Source: Liolophura sinensis | Lineage: Eukaryota; Mollusca; Polyplacophora; Chitonida; Chitonidae | Direction of reading: 5' to 3' | DNA length: 64,000 nucleotides | NCBI RefSeq assembly: GCF_032854445.1 | Contig: NC_088303.1 | Span: 22,887,501-22,951,500, forward strand | Shown here: one piece after another, positions 27,046 to 38,463 of the stretch | How the letters are laid out: every line of letters begins with the position of its first letter | How positions within the stretch are numbered: position 1 is the stretch's first letter | Position numbers and translations under genes: made by a program | The notes under the pieces: model-generated | Databases searched by the model: none | Told to the model about the DNA's origin: nothing | What the model saw: the letters and a program-made list of their open reading frames with translations, nothing else

Positions 27046-29359
27046 AAACCAAGGTGAGGGCTCTGATTGGACATAAGCAATGCTATGACTCTAGGGCTTT
27101 AATTATATTGGATGAATCAGCGACGTAGACAGCAGCTATATAACAGCCTACCTTACATGAGGTGATCGTTGCGTTATAATGGATCTGGACTATTTTTTTA
27201 TCATTATTTTTTTTTTTGTTCGCATAAATGTATGCATAAGTATATAGGCCAACACACGCACATACTGGCAGAGCATATACACCAGTGCTATATTCACAAA
27301 TAGCACAAGGCAGTTCAAGCGTATCTGGTAGGGGATAGTCCAGGCTATGCTAGTTAAGTCTGTGTAGGACTGGGTGTATATATAAGTACATGAGCTTGTA
27401 AGTTTAAAAACACAGTTTTTCCAGCATTGCTATACTGCACATCTACATAATGTAATATTGATGGTATGCCTGTTGCAGGATGATTTTCAAAAATAAAATA
27501 AATCAAAACACAAAGAGAGATATTGTACATATGAGAGAGAAACCAAACAACTATGTAAATTCTGGCCCGAACCAAAATAAATAACGAACACGCGCAGAAA
27601 ATTCGCCTGTATAGTTCATATTTTATTTTAGATTTGCTTCTCAGTGAAATGAAAAACTAAGGTAAAATGTAAGTGAAGCAACTACATGTATAATAAATTT
27701 TTTTGTGGTTCTGATCAATTTAAAAATATAATGACATTTTGAGCGTGTTATAACCTCTTTCGTTTAGTACAAACCTCATTCATGTATATGTATATTGTTA
27801 CTGGCCAGTGTTAAGAAAAAAATCACTTAAGCTGCCTGTGGGTTGCATATGCAAGAGACGGATGAGACTGCTGTTATAGAAGTTCTAAAACATGCCAAGG
27901 GTCAAGAGATTGTTGTAAGGTTACAATTGTACAGGCTATGGATAATACTGGTGACTGTACAAATGTTCCCCTTCTGTTTGGACAATTAAGTAAATCGTTC
28001 CTAACTTTATAAATGCCTGCGTACCTTAATTTTGCTACTGTATGGGGATTATATAAATGTATAGATGTATTTTAAAGTGATATATCAAAATCAACCAAAC
28101 TCGTTTTTCCTGTTCTCGGGATCCTCATACATTCTGCAAGCTGTCCAACACCATGATGCGCTACATGTACATAGCAATGCTTTCAGACACAAATACCTAG
28201 ACTGTGCCTTTGTTAACAAGTTTAGGGCGTTGAAAGATATTTATGGTGACTGGGGCAATGCATCGTTCGATATATTTTCGCTTTTATTCCTGAAATTGTC
28301 CTATGTATACAAGCAAAAAATATTTCTTTGTGAAAGAAGTTTACCTGCTCCCGATATACAAACGTCGATACATTATTGCCAATCTAATATTAAATTGTAC
28401 GAAATGGTTTGTGAGTACATTGTGTTCTGGAACTTTCTAGGAGTACACGAATATGTATATACGACCTACCGCACCGGTGCGATGGGGTGTGCTTCGTAGA
28501 GGGCGAGGCTTTCACTTCAGTCCGCTCTCTAAAGCGCATGTGGAGATGATGGGGCTATATATAGTAGTACTAAGGCTGTCTTCGGTTCGCAGTGGCTACT
28601 CCAGTAAATTGAACGAAATGAACTGGCACAGAAAAAAAGACGCGGAATACGATCGAGTTACATTTCCTTGCTGGAATCATGTGAAGTCACTAACAGCCTC
28701 TGACTGCTGGCTGTCGCTGACAAGTCATTCAAGCAGATACACATATGACCTGAGACATGAAAGACGCCGAGCCGAAAGCTGGAAGCGAATATAGCAGATG
28801 TACAGCCTTTACATTGAGCAGCGGGATGGAGTGGGCTTCTCACCCGGGTGAAATCTAGCAGGCGTTTATCAACAAAGACTGGGGTTGAATCAAAATACAA
28901 AGGTGAGACTCGGCAAATGCAGCGTCCACTTACATTATAGGATCACCAAAACCGGCCTGTATATCATCGAAGATGAGATGAATTTTGTGTGTGTGTACAT
29001 TGTTTTTTGGACGAACGTACATGTTATAATGGCACAAATAGGCCCATAGAATATAGATCTCCGGACATTTGCAACGATGTATTACAATAGTCCAATTTAT
29101 TGTATTGCTACAGTTCTGTGGTTTTACCCAAAATGACAGGCGCACGTAAACCAATCATGGCGTCTATATTAACGGTACGACACATAGCCTAATGCATTCA
29201 GTTAGAGCTGTGCGTATTGATGGTTTGATTAGTTGTATTATTGTTGCTATGGTGTTAAGTTTTACGCTTTACTTTTAGATGTGAAATGTTTGGTTAATGT
29301 TTTCCAAGACTTGGAATCACCACGTGTTGGTATATGAAAGGTTAAGAGTTCATTTTGTC
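27046..29359. other. unassigned DNA upstream of the second gene
   Basis: Two overlapping plus-strand ATG frames (28065-28499, 144 aa, and 28453-28794, 113 aa) have no splice sites, no good start context and no family resemblance. A CCAAT word occurs near 29150. No gene is called. Confidence 0.35.
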
Positions 29360-29600
29360 AAAGGACATTTGATTGGTTGATAACAATAAGGGCGTTTCCA
29401 CGACAGCCAATCGATAACTCATTTACAACATCTCACGACAGTAATGTTTTGAAATTTCCAAGGCGCTAAACCTTCAAAACAAACCGCCCCATTCACAATT
29501 TTGATCCATGTGGCGGGATATTTTCAGAAACTAGGACACGAGACTGCTTATTCAGGCGGGAATTGCATGCATTAGAGTCGTTGTTTAGACCCGAACGCTT
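29360..29600 (+). promoter_or_regulatory. candidate promoter with CCAAT, CHR-like and E2F-like words
   Basis: An inverted CCAAT box (ATTGG at 29372-29376) and a direct one (CCAAT at 29407-29411) lie 35 bp apart. A CHR-like TTTGAA occurs at 29448-29453. Two GGCGGGA words at 29512-29518 and 29555-29561 resemble E2F sites. In animals, paired CCAAT boxes (NF-Y) with CHR or E2F words are typical of cell-cycle genes; applying that here is inference. The block is GC-richer than its surroundings and ends about 200 bp before the ATG at 29800. No clear TATA box is present. Confidence 0.45.
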
Positions 29601-29799
29601 CCCCCTGTGCGGCGATGAACATTTTACACTCTTGCAGTAAGTTAGCCTATAGTTACGAGCTCTACGTTACCGGAAAGATCAAAATGAATACTTTCAGTTT
29701 AACGTGAAGCCAAAGATAGAATCGACGGTTAGTCCAACTGTTAGTGTTGATCGATTAATGTAGGTTTTCCACTGAAGAAGCCAAGAGACAATCGTCAGA

Positions 29800-29997
29800 A
29801 TGAACACAGGCGAAAATCTCACGCCAGCTAATCACCAACAACCACAACAACATATACTAGGCAACTCGGGCCATAACAAGCAGACGAGCCAGTGTTTTGT
29901 TGTTGATCCGGACTTCCGCAGAAACACTAGGAAACCAGGGCCAACTAAAAGTGAATCCCTGCAAGAAGCATTTCTCAAGTTTCGTCGAAATCGGCAG
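29800..29997 (+). CDS. first coding exon of the second plus-strand gene
   Basis: ATG with A at -3 opens 66 codons that end exactly at a consensus donor (CGGCAG|GTAAGC), phase 0. The N-terminal half is Gln/Asn/His-rich (PANHQQPQQH) and looks disordered. The second half (DPDFRRNTRKPGPTKSESLQ followed by EAFLKFRRNRQ) is basic and may start a helix. An in-frame chance ORF with a perfect donor, below a CCAAT/E2F-like region, makes this the best-supported exon of the gene. A possible upstream 5' exon ends at a GTAAGT near 29636 after a short uORF (ATG at 29614), with an acceptor near 29780-29798. The protein is not recognised. Confidence 0.7.
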
Positions 29998-30467
29998 GTA
30001 AGCCCTAGGTTTTCAGTGATAGTTGGTGTTATCTGCAGGATCACTTGACTTTATTTACCCTCGTCAACCACAACTGGGTTAACTTGGGTCAGTTGTGTTT
30101 ATCAGCTGGGGCTAATCAGGGGTTTCTCTCATGTTCTGTGGACGGCAGTGACCAGACAAATTGTCAGTCTCAGTCTGTAAACATTTTCTCAGCTGCACAT
30201 TTTATCTTTAATTTCAGTATAGTGTGTGTGTGCATGTAGGAACCAGGTCTACTTTCTATGTGACAGTGCTAAAATTTTGTATTAATAATGATCTCCAAGG
30301 GCCCGCATTTTAATTTAATTTGTACCGAGAGGGATTTATGTTGTTATGAAGCCTTAGTTTGAGTTGGTCATTTATTTCATGCATATGTACATGTAGATGA
30401 TTTAAACCTGCAAGCCTGTATGTGATCTTTCTACTATGTTGTTACTTAGGTGCCATACCATTGGTAT
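29998..30467. other. intron sequence
   Basis: No exon or element was found in the first part of intron 1 apart from T-rich stretches. Confidence 0.4.
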
Positions 30468-30540
30468 ATTTATTTATTTGATTGATGTTTTATGCCATAC
30501 GATGGCAGCCAGCATTATGGTGGGAGGAAACCCCATTGGT
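30468..30540 (-). mobile_element. SINE fragment
   Basis: On the plus strand, TTTATTTATTTGATTGATG, TTTTATGCCATACGATGG and CAGCCAGCATTATGGTGGGA match the reverse complement of the SINE 3' half, with a deletion of the ATATTTCAC block. Confidence 0.7.
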
Positions 30541-30741
30541 GTAGCACTTGTCTTTCATTTTCACAAGATCTTGTGCTTATAATGGCAGTGACTTTGGTGC
30601 AAGTCATGTGATAAAAATCAGACAACTTTCTACACATTTACAAGCTTTACAAGGACTTGTAAATTAAAAATATAGTCAAAGAGAGATTTTTTTCATTTGA
30701 GCAACATTATATTGACTAACACTTAAGTCACTTTATGATGA

Positions 30742-30999
30742 CTAAAATTTTATATTTTCAATGGCTAAGTCATATAGTTTGTCTACGTTTAGTTGTTGTG
30801 ACACAGGAGGGGGTTTAACGATAGTGTTGTCAGGTCTGCTGGTACATTTTGAAATTATGTCAGGGTGGAATATTCGGGAATTCAACCCGTCCACCCACTC
30901 AGTATTTTGTGAGATGATCTGTGTGCTCTCTCTGTGTATTAAGTCAGTGTTAACAGTGGAATGAACACCCTCTGACTCATCATCCTGTCCAGCCTCAAA
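30742..30999 (-). CDS. possible antisense terminal exon, unknown
   Basis: On the minus strand an acceptor-like CTTTCAAACTGCAG is followed by 85 codons and a TAG. The translation is hydrophilic and protein-like (start FEAGQDDESEGVHSTVNT, end VDKLYDLAIENIKF). If no acceptor is used, the frame opens at an ATG at 31080. It lies within what would be intron 1 of the plus-strand gene, so it would be a nested antisense gene or a chance frame. No family is recognised. The plus-strand frame over the same bases is rich in Cys, Leu and Ser and looks less natural. Confidence 0.28.
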   Translation of the reverse strand, partial: FEAGQDDESEGVHSTVNTDLIHRESTQIISQNTEWVDGLNSRIFHPDIISKCTSRPDNTIVKPPPVSQQLNVDKLYDLAIENIKF

Positions 31000-31261
31000 C
31001 TGCAGTTTGAAAGGCCGTGTGTAAAAGGTGCTTGTCATTAGCTTACTACATCTACACCACTTGTAAACTTGGCAGTACATGTGCTTTTGATATATTTATA
31101 TACATATAACCTAGTGTAAATGTACCAAGCACTCCAGTCAAAAGCCTGTAAGTTATGAAGGTCTACATATACATGGCTCAGCAGTATTCTTGTAATGTTT
31201 ATTAATACTTAAATGTTAAAATTAAATGTGAGAAACCATTAACTCTGTTGAATTTCCAGTA

Positions 31262-31516
31262 TCAGTAATAGTATTGCTTAGGCTTCAAACAAATGGTCTC
31301 TTCAGTGTTTAAGTATATAGCGTATAGGGAAGGAGAAATCTGTGAAAACTGAGTATGCCATCCTGGTCTTAGTGGTTTGTTTTTGGTGTTGACTATATTA
31401 TTGCGGCAGGGCGTGGTTGTGCAGTCGGATGTATGACATCCAGAGAGTGTAGTGGTGCTGGAGTCAGACTGGAGCTTCACACATGCGTCATGACATCTAT
31501 CACAACCACATGGTGA
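31262..31516 (-). CDS. possible antisense exon, Cys/Thr-rich
   Basis: A minus-strand frame has a Cys-rich start (SPCGCDRCHDACVKL), a Thr/Ser-rich middle and an aromatic-containing end (GWHTQFSQISPSLYAIYLNT). It ends in a stop at 31262 with no good donor before it. It could precede the antisense frame at 30742-30999, but the join is not supported. One plus-strand frame through the same bases is also open, so strand is uncertain. The adjoining assembly gap hides the upstream side. Confidence 0.2.
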   Translation of the reverse strand, partial: SPCGCDRCHDACVKLQSDSSTTTLSGCHTSDCTTTPCRNNIVNTKNKPLRPGWHTQFSQISPSLYAIYLNTEETICLKPKQYYY

Positions 31517-31564
31517 CTAGCCCCAGATGACTTCTCTCTGTCATCTCTATACACTTTCCTCGTC

Positions 31565-31764
31565 NNNNNNNNNNNNNNNNNNNNNNNNNNNNNNNNNNNN
31601 NNNNNNNNNNNNNNNNNNNNNNNNNNNNNNNNNNNNNNNNNNNNNNNNNNNNNNNNNNNNNNNNNNNNNNNNNNNNNNNNNNNNNNNNNNNNNNNNNNNN
31701 NNNNNNNNNNNNNNNNNNNNNNNNNNNNNNNNNNNNNNNNNNNNNNNNNNNNNNNNNNNNNNNN
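31565..31764. other. assembly gap, 200 N
   Basis: Exactly 200 undetermined bases, a typical placeholder for a gap of unknown or estimated size. Any frame drawn across it is meaningless. Confidence 0.99.
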
Positions 31765-31766
31765 GC

Positions 31767-31851
31767 AGCCATGATGATGCTGAGATGCCCAGTCTACATA
31801 GGCGGAATATTCTACAGGCAGTAGCTAGAGATGTACATGCAATCCGCATAG
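31767..31851 (+). CDS. candidate exon of the second gene, left end in the gap
   Basis: Directly after the gap a frame reads SHDDAEMPSLHRRNILQAVA and eight more residues (RDVHAIRI), then ends ATAG|GTGATC with one base over. Composition is good. The acceptor is either the GCAG at 31765-31768 or lies within the missing bases. The one-base remainder fits the two-base start of the next candidate exon at 36520. Confidence 0.45.
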
Positions 31852-34056
31852 GTGATCAGCGTGATACTAAGAAATGCAGGACAAATACCTGTGTAATTAG
31901 GTGTGTACAGCTTGTGTGCATTTTTTATGTGTATTATGATTATTAGATTTTGTGCAGTTCTCGTTATCAGGTACATGTATGTAATAAAACAGTATATTTT
32001 CATGCGGCTTATCAATATAGTCAAGTTTTAAATGTACTTTAATATCCAACCAGAACAGTACATGTACATGTGTGTAGCCATTGTCGACAGCAAAACTTGT
32101 GTACTCCCTTCTTGATGTCTACACTTCTGATGAATCCCTTGATAAACTAAGATTTTGAATTGACTTCAACATCAGTTTACATGTTGACTTCCCCACTGTT
32201 AGCAGACAGTACTAGGCCCAGCAAGAGCCATTGCTGTGATCCGGTTAGGCATGTCTTGGTCAAGTACTGTAGGGACTTGGCACTGAGCTGATAGAGGCAT
32301 TCTTTAGTGTGCTGTTTCCTTAACAGGGTCTGTATCAGCTTGATTACTGGCTGGCAGTAGGGTTAAGTACATTACATACAAGTGCATGTATGTCCCACCC
32401 AGGCACATACATGTAAGAGTATGTCGTTTCAGACGGGAAAGTTAGTCAGTAAATTACCAAAGGTCCGTCATCTGCGGTAAGCCTGTTTGATTGACCCATA
32501 AATCTGACCAACATTGCATGAGTGAAAATATATGTAAGTATGTTGTTAATAACAAATTACATTTTTTGAATGCATTTCTAAATAAATCTTACAGTAAGTT
32601 TTAATTTAAAAAAAAAAGAAAATGTTTGGTTTAGTCTATACATTCGGGTACCAAGGAAAAGCATCCATTTCACTGGTGTGTAAGTGGTGTTAGAAAAAAG
32701 TTTTATGTTTGTAGAATTTTTGCCATTTGAAAAAATATCTAATAGTGGCCTTATTTTGTTTTTGTATAAAATGCAAAAATTTTAAAAGCACTTATCATTG
32801 TAATAACTGTATACATATATGTACAATCTGAGAGTAATGTATACATGATGTACATGTAGGTTCGGAAAACTTAAGATTTTGTTTATAATAACAATAATTG
32901 TAAAGCAAGGTTTTAATGTATATCCGTATTTGTTTTAAAAAAACGTAGTCTAGTCTAATAACTAATGAATTGTCAAAATTGTTAGTTGACAAATTTTTCT
33001 TATTGTACATGTAATGCATCATCTCCATAGTATTGAAACAACCTACGCTCAACCCTTGGCCATGGGCGATGGTTACAAGGTTGACAGTGTAGCAGATGTG
33101 CAAGTCACCTGTAGTGTTGTAGGTACAGATGTGGCCATTTGACGAGTGACCTGTTGTATACATATAGGTATAGTACAGATGTGGCTAATTGACAATGTAC
33201 CAGTTGTAGATAGAGTATAGGTCACTGGCTCACCTCACATTCCAGTCACCGCCTATTGACAACAATCACTCATATTTTTAGCTCAGGTTGTGCGGAGTTT
33301 ACTGGGCTGGCTTTTCACCTGTTCTCTTGTCTACCTGTATACATGCATGCTCATCTACCTTTATGACAGACGGAGGCTGTACCTACTTGTATTCATGTAC
33401 ATGTACACTGGTAATTTTTAAATTTTCTTGAACTACAAAAGGTTTCGTGTCTTGGTGTATTAATTAAATCTCATTTGAAAGTTGTGGTTCCTTTTGTTTG
33501 TTTTTCTTTGATCAATGTTGGATTGTTGCCAGGCTGTCTGCTGACAGACCTGATAATGTGGGTGTAAATCAGGTACACATTGCTGATCACTGTGCCTGCT
33601 TGCACCAGTAGGCATTATTGCACTGTCAGGGAATCATTTTCAGTGAATCATTTACTCAGATTTTATGTACATGAAGGACATGAAAGAATGTATTTACTTC
33701 CATTTTTTTTCTCCTTTTACTCTATTGCAAACTGATGTACATTTTCTTTACAACTTGTGATGATTGACTTCTTTTTTTTTACTTAAAAAGGGGACATGAT
33801 AGATACATCTATTCATGCTTTTATATCCTAAAATGCTCAGACACAAAAAGAATGAATCAACACAAAGTATAATTCTTAGTAAAAATGAAAATTTGTATGG
33901 ATTTCATTTCTTTTGTTAGGAACTAATTATAATTTCACATTCACACTAATATTAAAACCTGTCAGGTTTGATCTTTATGATTAGAACATAATTTGGTAGG
34001 TTATTTGCAGTTGTTGTTTTTGGTAATTTATTTAATTATTTATTTATAATATATAT

Positions 34057-34058
<2 letters not shown>
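31852..34058. other. intron sequence
   Basis: AT-rich with TACATGTA words. A 40-bp segment at 33534-33573 has an acceptor and a GTACAC donor but the wrong phase. No further feature. Confidence 0.35.

Positions 34059-34110
<52 letters not shown>
34059..34110. repeat. (AT)n microsatellite
   Basis: About 26 AT dinucleotides, with shorter interrupted AT runs just before. Confidence 0.96.
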
Positions 34111-34112
<2 letters not shown>

Positions 34113-34523
34113 GTGTATTTCTAAATAAATGTGTAAATAGGCTTTGATTGTTCCAAATTAAAGTTCGGTGTCTAGCACTACCTTGTCCTAAACACTAATA
34201 CATAGTATTTGTTCAAACACCATGTATATGTAACACTAGGGTATATATTTGCGTACTCAGTGCAAAGGTATGACATTAATGAAAGTATGACAATTTGCTA
34301 TCAGAAGACTTCATGCTTAGAAAGCAGGTCCTCTGGTCTAGTGGGGAAATAAGAGACTAGCCATTAGCGTTCATTGGCCAGGCAGTCCCTGTGTGTTGTA
34401 TTTATCACCATGACAACCTATTCTAAATGGTTACCATGGATTATTTTGATCGCCGATGGGATGACATTATTTGTATAGATTGGGGGTCGTTTTGGTGCAC
34501 CACACAGTTTTGTGTGTAAGTTG

Positions 34524-34680
34524 TCTATATATATAGTGATAGTGAGGTGAGCGGAGGAGTTTTAAGGACATGGATCTCGACCTGTTCACAGTATGTCACC
34601 AGACAGCTCAACAAGCTCTTTCTTTGGAGTTGGAAGTAATTGTGACAGAATATATCTTCATATTTACGGAGCGTAAAGGA
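34524..34680 (+). promoter_or_regulatory. possible internal TATA promoter with a short ORF
   Basis: CTATATATATAG at 34526-34537 is followed at 34571 by an ATG frame (MDLDLFTVCHQTAQQALSLE) and at 34592 by an overlapping ATG frame of 27 codons (MSPDSSTSSFFGVGSNCDR). A GAA|GTAATT donor could end a first exon at 34637. Downstream, 35000-35200 is GC-richer with two CCAAT-type words (AACCAATCAG and ATATTGGACAG). Together these suggest an alternative promoter inside the gene. It is weak because chance TATA runs are common here. Confidence 0.22.
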
Positions 34681-36519
34681 TTTTAAGAGATTGAATAGGA
34701 CAGTACTGGATGGTCCAGATCATCAAGTTCTGCCGACGGAATAATTAAAAGGTTTGCCGTATGAGAAAGGCCCAGAGAGTATTGAGGTGGTATGTATTGA
34801 GTGGTAGGTCATGTTTACAAAGTAGCCCTGTATCACCTCGTTATAAAGCATACCGGAGAAATCCAATTTCACACCTGTTCAAAAGGTTTACCTGGGATGG
34901 CACTGTGTGTGTGATATGAATAATGAACGCAGCCTCGCAGAGTTGGCAGGCCAGTGGAAAAAGAGCTGCGGGGCTTTTGACAAAAGCGTCACTTTCTCTC
35001 AGTGACGGGAGGATGTGGAGGCTCGCTGGATGGGGACGGTGACAGTTGCCCGACAGGTTTGGTCGGTTCGTCCCCACGTAGGGAAGTCCTCGACGGTGGA
35101 GTAGGAGTGGCTGCTCACCAAGAACCAATCAGCCGCATCCTCAGGAGGAGGCTGGAGAGGGTGGGGTCAAGTGAGAGAGCTCGCGCATATTGGACAGTGT
35201 GTCAGTTGTAACCTGAGGCGCGTAATGTCTGGATGTCTCCGCAGATTTTACACTGGGATACATTGTATCGTGGACAATGATGTATGTACTCCACAGACTG
35301 CTGGAATGGTTTGTTTTAAGGTATTCTTTAACCTTGTCGAAATGTTAAACAGTATGGAAGTAAAATTAAGGCTTGTATTAAGCGGGTGGTACTTCTACAT
35401 TTGTACAGTGATTTTAAGATGGCAAAATAGTTGCTTTCATTTACTGTATAGTGTATGCGTTATCTCCCAGCTTGAAAGGAATTTTAACATTAATGGTTGA
35501 AATTTTGCCCAGATTTGCTCATTACTTCTCTGTGAGAATTGTACATTCTAATTTCTGTAGAAGTATCAAATGTTCTGTGAACCAGAAAGTAAAAACAGTT
35601 TTGATAAATCTGGGATTTAAAGGCCTTAATCCTTTCAGTTTTTCTTTTACTCTGAAATTCTAGCGTGTTTATGATTTTTCACAGTTTTCCTGTTTTGTCC
35701 TCACTGCTACATGTAATAAACTGTGGCAATATTCCGTGAAGACAGATAAATTGTCATGTAGATCGGCAGAACTGTTAGAACCGGTCTGGGGTCTTCGTAA
35801 ATGATGTGGCAGCTAGTAATTTCCTGTATAAATCTGACACACCTACTCCCACTTACATGTATGTACAGTATTATTACACATATTGGTCACTACCTAAATA
35901 CATACATACTCTTATTTAGTCAGTTTATACTAGTTCTCTGTTCCTTTTTCTTTTTTTCTTTTTTTCTTTTTTGGGGGTTGGGGTGGCAGCTGTTGGTTTG
36001 CAATTTCACATAGGCTTTTAGTCAAGCATATCAGTTTCTATCATGATCAGACAGAAGGGTAGTCCATTATTGTCGGAGTGGTGTGCAAGCAAGGGCAGCA
36101 GGGTAACATCATGTTCAGACAATGTAGTTACAAGCAGATACCTGAGATTGTTCAATCTCAGTTTCAGTGCTATTATCTGCTGTATACTGCCCCCCAGCTA
36201 TTTCCACTCCACCAACCCTGTTAACTGTTGTATCCTGTACAAAGGCTTGAGCATACTTGTGGATACTTACATCTGGATATATACACCTACATGCACACAT
36301 ATACATCTACATTTACATGTATACATACAGTATATGTGTACCCCAGAAAAGTTTTGTTTGTATGGGTTAAAATGTGTACCTCATGTATCTAGCAGATACC
36401 TTAACTTGTGTATCTTGGTCAGTGTGTGATTCGGGGTCTTGTTCACCTGTGTAACTATAACAGTCAGGGTATCGGACTATCCCATGACACCTTTGATTTA
36501 CCCCCTTCCTCCCTTCCAG
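34681..36519. other. intron sequence with a GC-richer patch
   Basis: A GC-richer patch spans 34980-35230. A CTTTTTT-type pyrimidine tract lies at 35941-35975. No exon is supported. Confidence 0.3.
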
Positions 36520-36567
36520 GGCCCCACAATGTATCAGTTGACCTATACACAGTCTGCTATAGCCTAG
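36520..36567 (+). CDS. candidate 48-bp exon
   Basis: A long pyrimidine tract and AG (CCCCCTTCCTCCCTTCCAG) precede it and CTAG|GTGATA follows. In the frame that fits the previous exon it reads PHNVSVDLYTVCYSL; the other two frames contain stops. It starts with two and ends with one extra base. Confidence 0.45.
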   Translation, partial: GPTMYQLTYTQSAIA

Positions 36568-38438
36568 GTGATAATTGGAGAGAAAGGTCTCCATCCAAAC
36601 GACACAAACAGGGACTGTCTTTAATTTGTGCGGGGAATGTTTGCACCTTTGGGAACTTGACCCCAGGGGCCAAAAGAGCAGTAGACATGTGATGAGAGGA
36701 GAGACAGTCCCTGACTCTGCCTGTCCTCACCTGGACCCTCTAACCTGGCCAGTCTGATTACAGGTACCGCTCACCTGTGCAAGGTTAACTGGACTTACTG
36801 CCCACCATCTTGTATGTATGGTATAAGTTTTACAACCTGATGTTGTATTATATGTATGCTTTGTTTTCGGAAGATTTATTCGCATGAAATGTAGGACTAT
36901 ATGTATTTTCAAAACTTTTGGTAATAATCCTGGCCACAGCCCATCTCTACCACTTACCCCCCCCCCCCCAGTCCCCTGATTACTGTTGTTTTGTTTAGTC
37001 ATATATACATCTCGTTGAGTGATTTGGAGAGCTCAGCACCCATGTATGCATGGTTGATATTGTTACTCCCAGTGTGTGACTAGTGTCTTGATCATGTTTC
37101 TTTGTGATCACTGTCATCAGGTATAGAGTGGGAAGTTGCTATTCTGAAATCATTTGTTAAAGCTCGTATTTACACTGTTCACAGACAAATGTTATGTGGA
37201 TGAAATAATGGTACATTTATATGTGTAAAGGGTCTTCAAAAATTATACTAGAGTTGAGTTAAACCGACATAGTTTTGTCAGCATGGCTGTGTGGTTGTAG
37301 TAGGATTAGTGCTCAGTTCATCAGCCGGATGTGCCAGGGTTAGCTTCAGTGCTAGGGGTGCTGAATCAAGCAGGAACTGGACAGGGGAATTAACCGGCCC
37401 GATGATTGTGCTTATTAAGAGCTCTGATTGGCTGGCTGCACAGTACTGGTTTACCTACTGTGCGCTGGTGTATGGAGAAAGAGAGGGGCTGTGACAAAGC
37501 AGGATCTAGATCGGCCGATTGAGTGAAGTTGAAATTCCTGTCAATAGCCCCATTGCCGGTCCATCTCTCAAAGGCGGCTGGTGCTTATGTGTCCCAACTC
37601 CCAAGTGCACTATGGCAGTTGTATGTGTGGAGTGTTGTAATTCACTTGCTGGCTAAATGGTTGGGATCTGCTTGGTAGATAGATGGTCAGGTGCAAGGCG
37701 ATGGACAAAGGCCACAAGTTGGTGGCTGGGGCTGATTAACCTGTTTTTACCTGGCAGCCTTCGGCGGGTCGCTCGCCACACCTGAGTGAGTCTAGGGCTT
37801 TGTGCAGCCAGCTTTATAACAGCAGGCCGGCAAAGTTAATGGCAGTTATAGTCCAGGTGAAAGGATCAATAGTGTGTGTCCAGATGGGCTTTGTGCAGAG
37901 GATGGAGTCTGTCTCCTACCTTGCTGGTCACTTCACAGAAGTTAGGTCAAGTGCATGGATCTGATTGTGGCAGTTAGTAGCAACAGGGGTCAGTGGTAGA
38001 GAGACGGAGTTGTCGACAGACCACTGCTGCAGATAATTCTCCTGGGCTTCGGGTACCACACATGCTCACCACGGGTGTTTCTTTTGACCTGTACCAGTGT
38101 GCTTCACTCCCCAGGCAATCATTACTAAAACGGTACACGTGGACGGGTCGATTGGCATTCCCAGGTGTGGCTGACAGACAGGCTGGACACACAGGTTAAG
38201 GGGCAGGGATCAAGTGACCACAGGAATAGTCTTTCACTGTCAGCGGATAGCCACTCTCAGTGGTACATGTAGATCGCCTCTTTTACAGACGGCCATTTCT
38301 TGGTATTTTGTTGCCGTTTTTTTTGTTGTTCTCACCATCACCATGTGCTTCAGGAAAAGGCGGTAAAACAAGGGAAGCGTCACAACATTTTTCACATTCT
38401 TTTGTCAGGTGATATTTCTCTGTCATTGTTTTCACCAG
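36568..38438. other. intron sequence
   Basis: Contains a C13 run at 36959-36971. Several short frames have no paired splice sites. Confidence 0.35.
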
Positions 38439-38463
38439 GTGCATGTCCGAGGGTGGGCTCCAG
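38439..38463 (+). CDS. candidate 25-bp microexon
   Basis: A good acceptor (TGTCATTGTTTTCACCAG) and donor (CCAG|GTACTC) enclose 25 bases. In the phase left by the preceding exon it reads ACPRVGS and leaves two bases that complete an Arg codon with the next exon. So short a segment can arise by chance. Confidence 0.28.

Noticed and set aside
28065-28794. Overlapping plus-strand frames of 144 and 113 aa
   Set aside because: They have ATG starts, but no splice sites or recognisable features, and they overlap in different registers.
31500-31946. Frames drawn through the N run
   Set aside because: They include about 67 undetermined codons. Only the part after 31764 was considered.
33534-33573. 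40-bp exon candidate LSADRPDNVGVNQ
   Set aside because: Splice borders are fair, but its phase does not fit the exons on either side.
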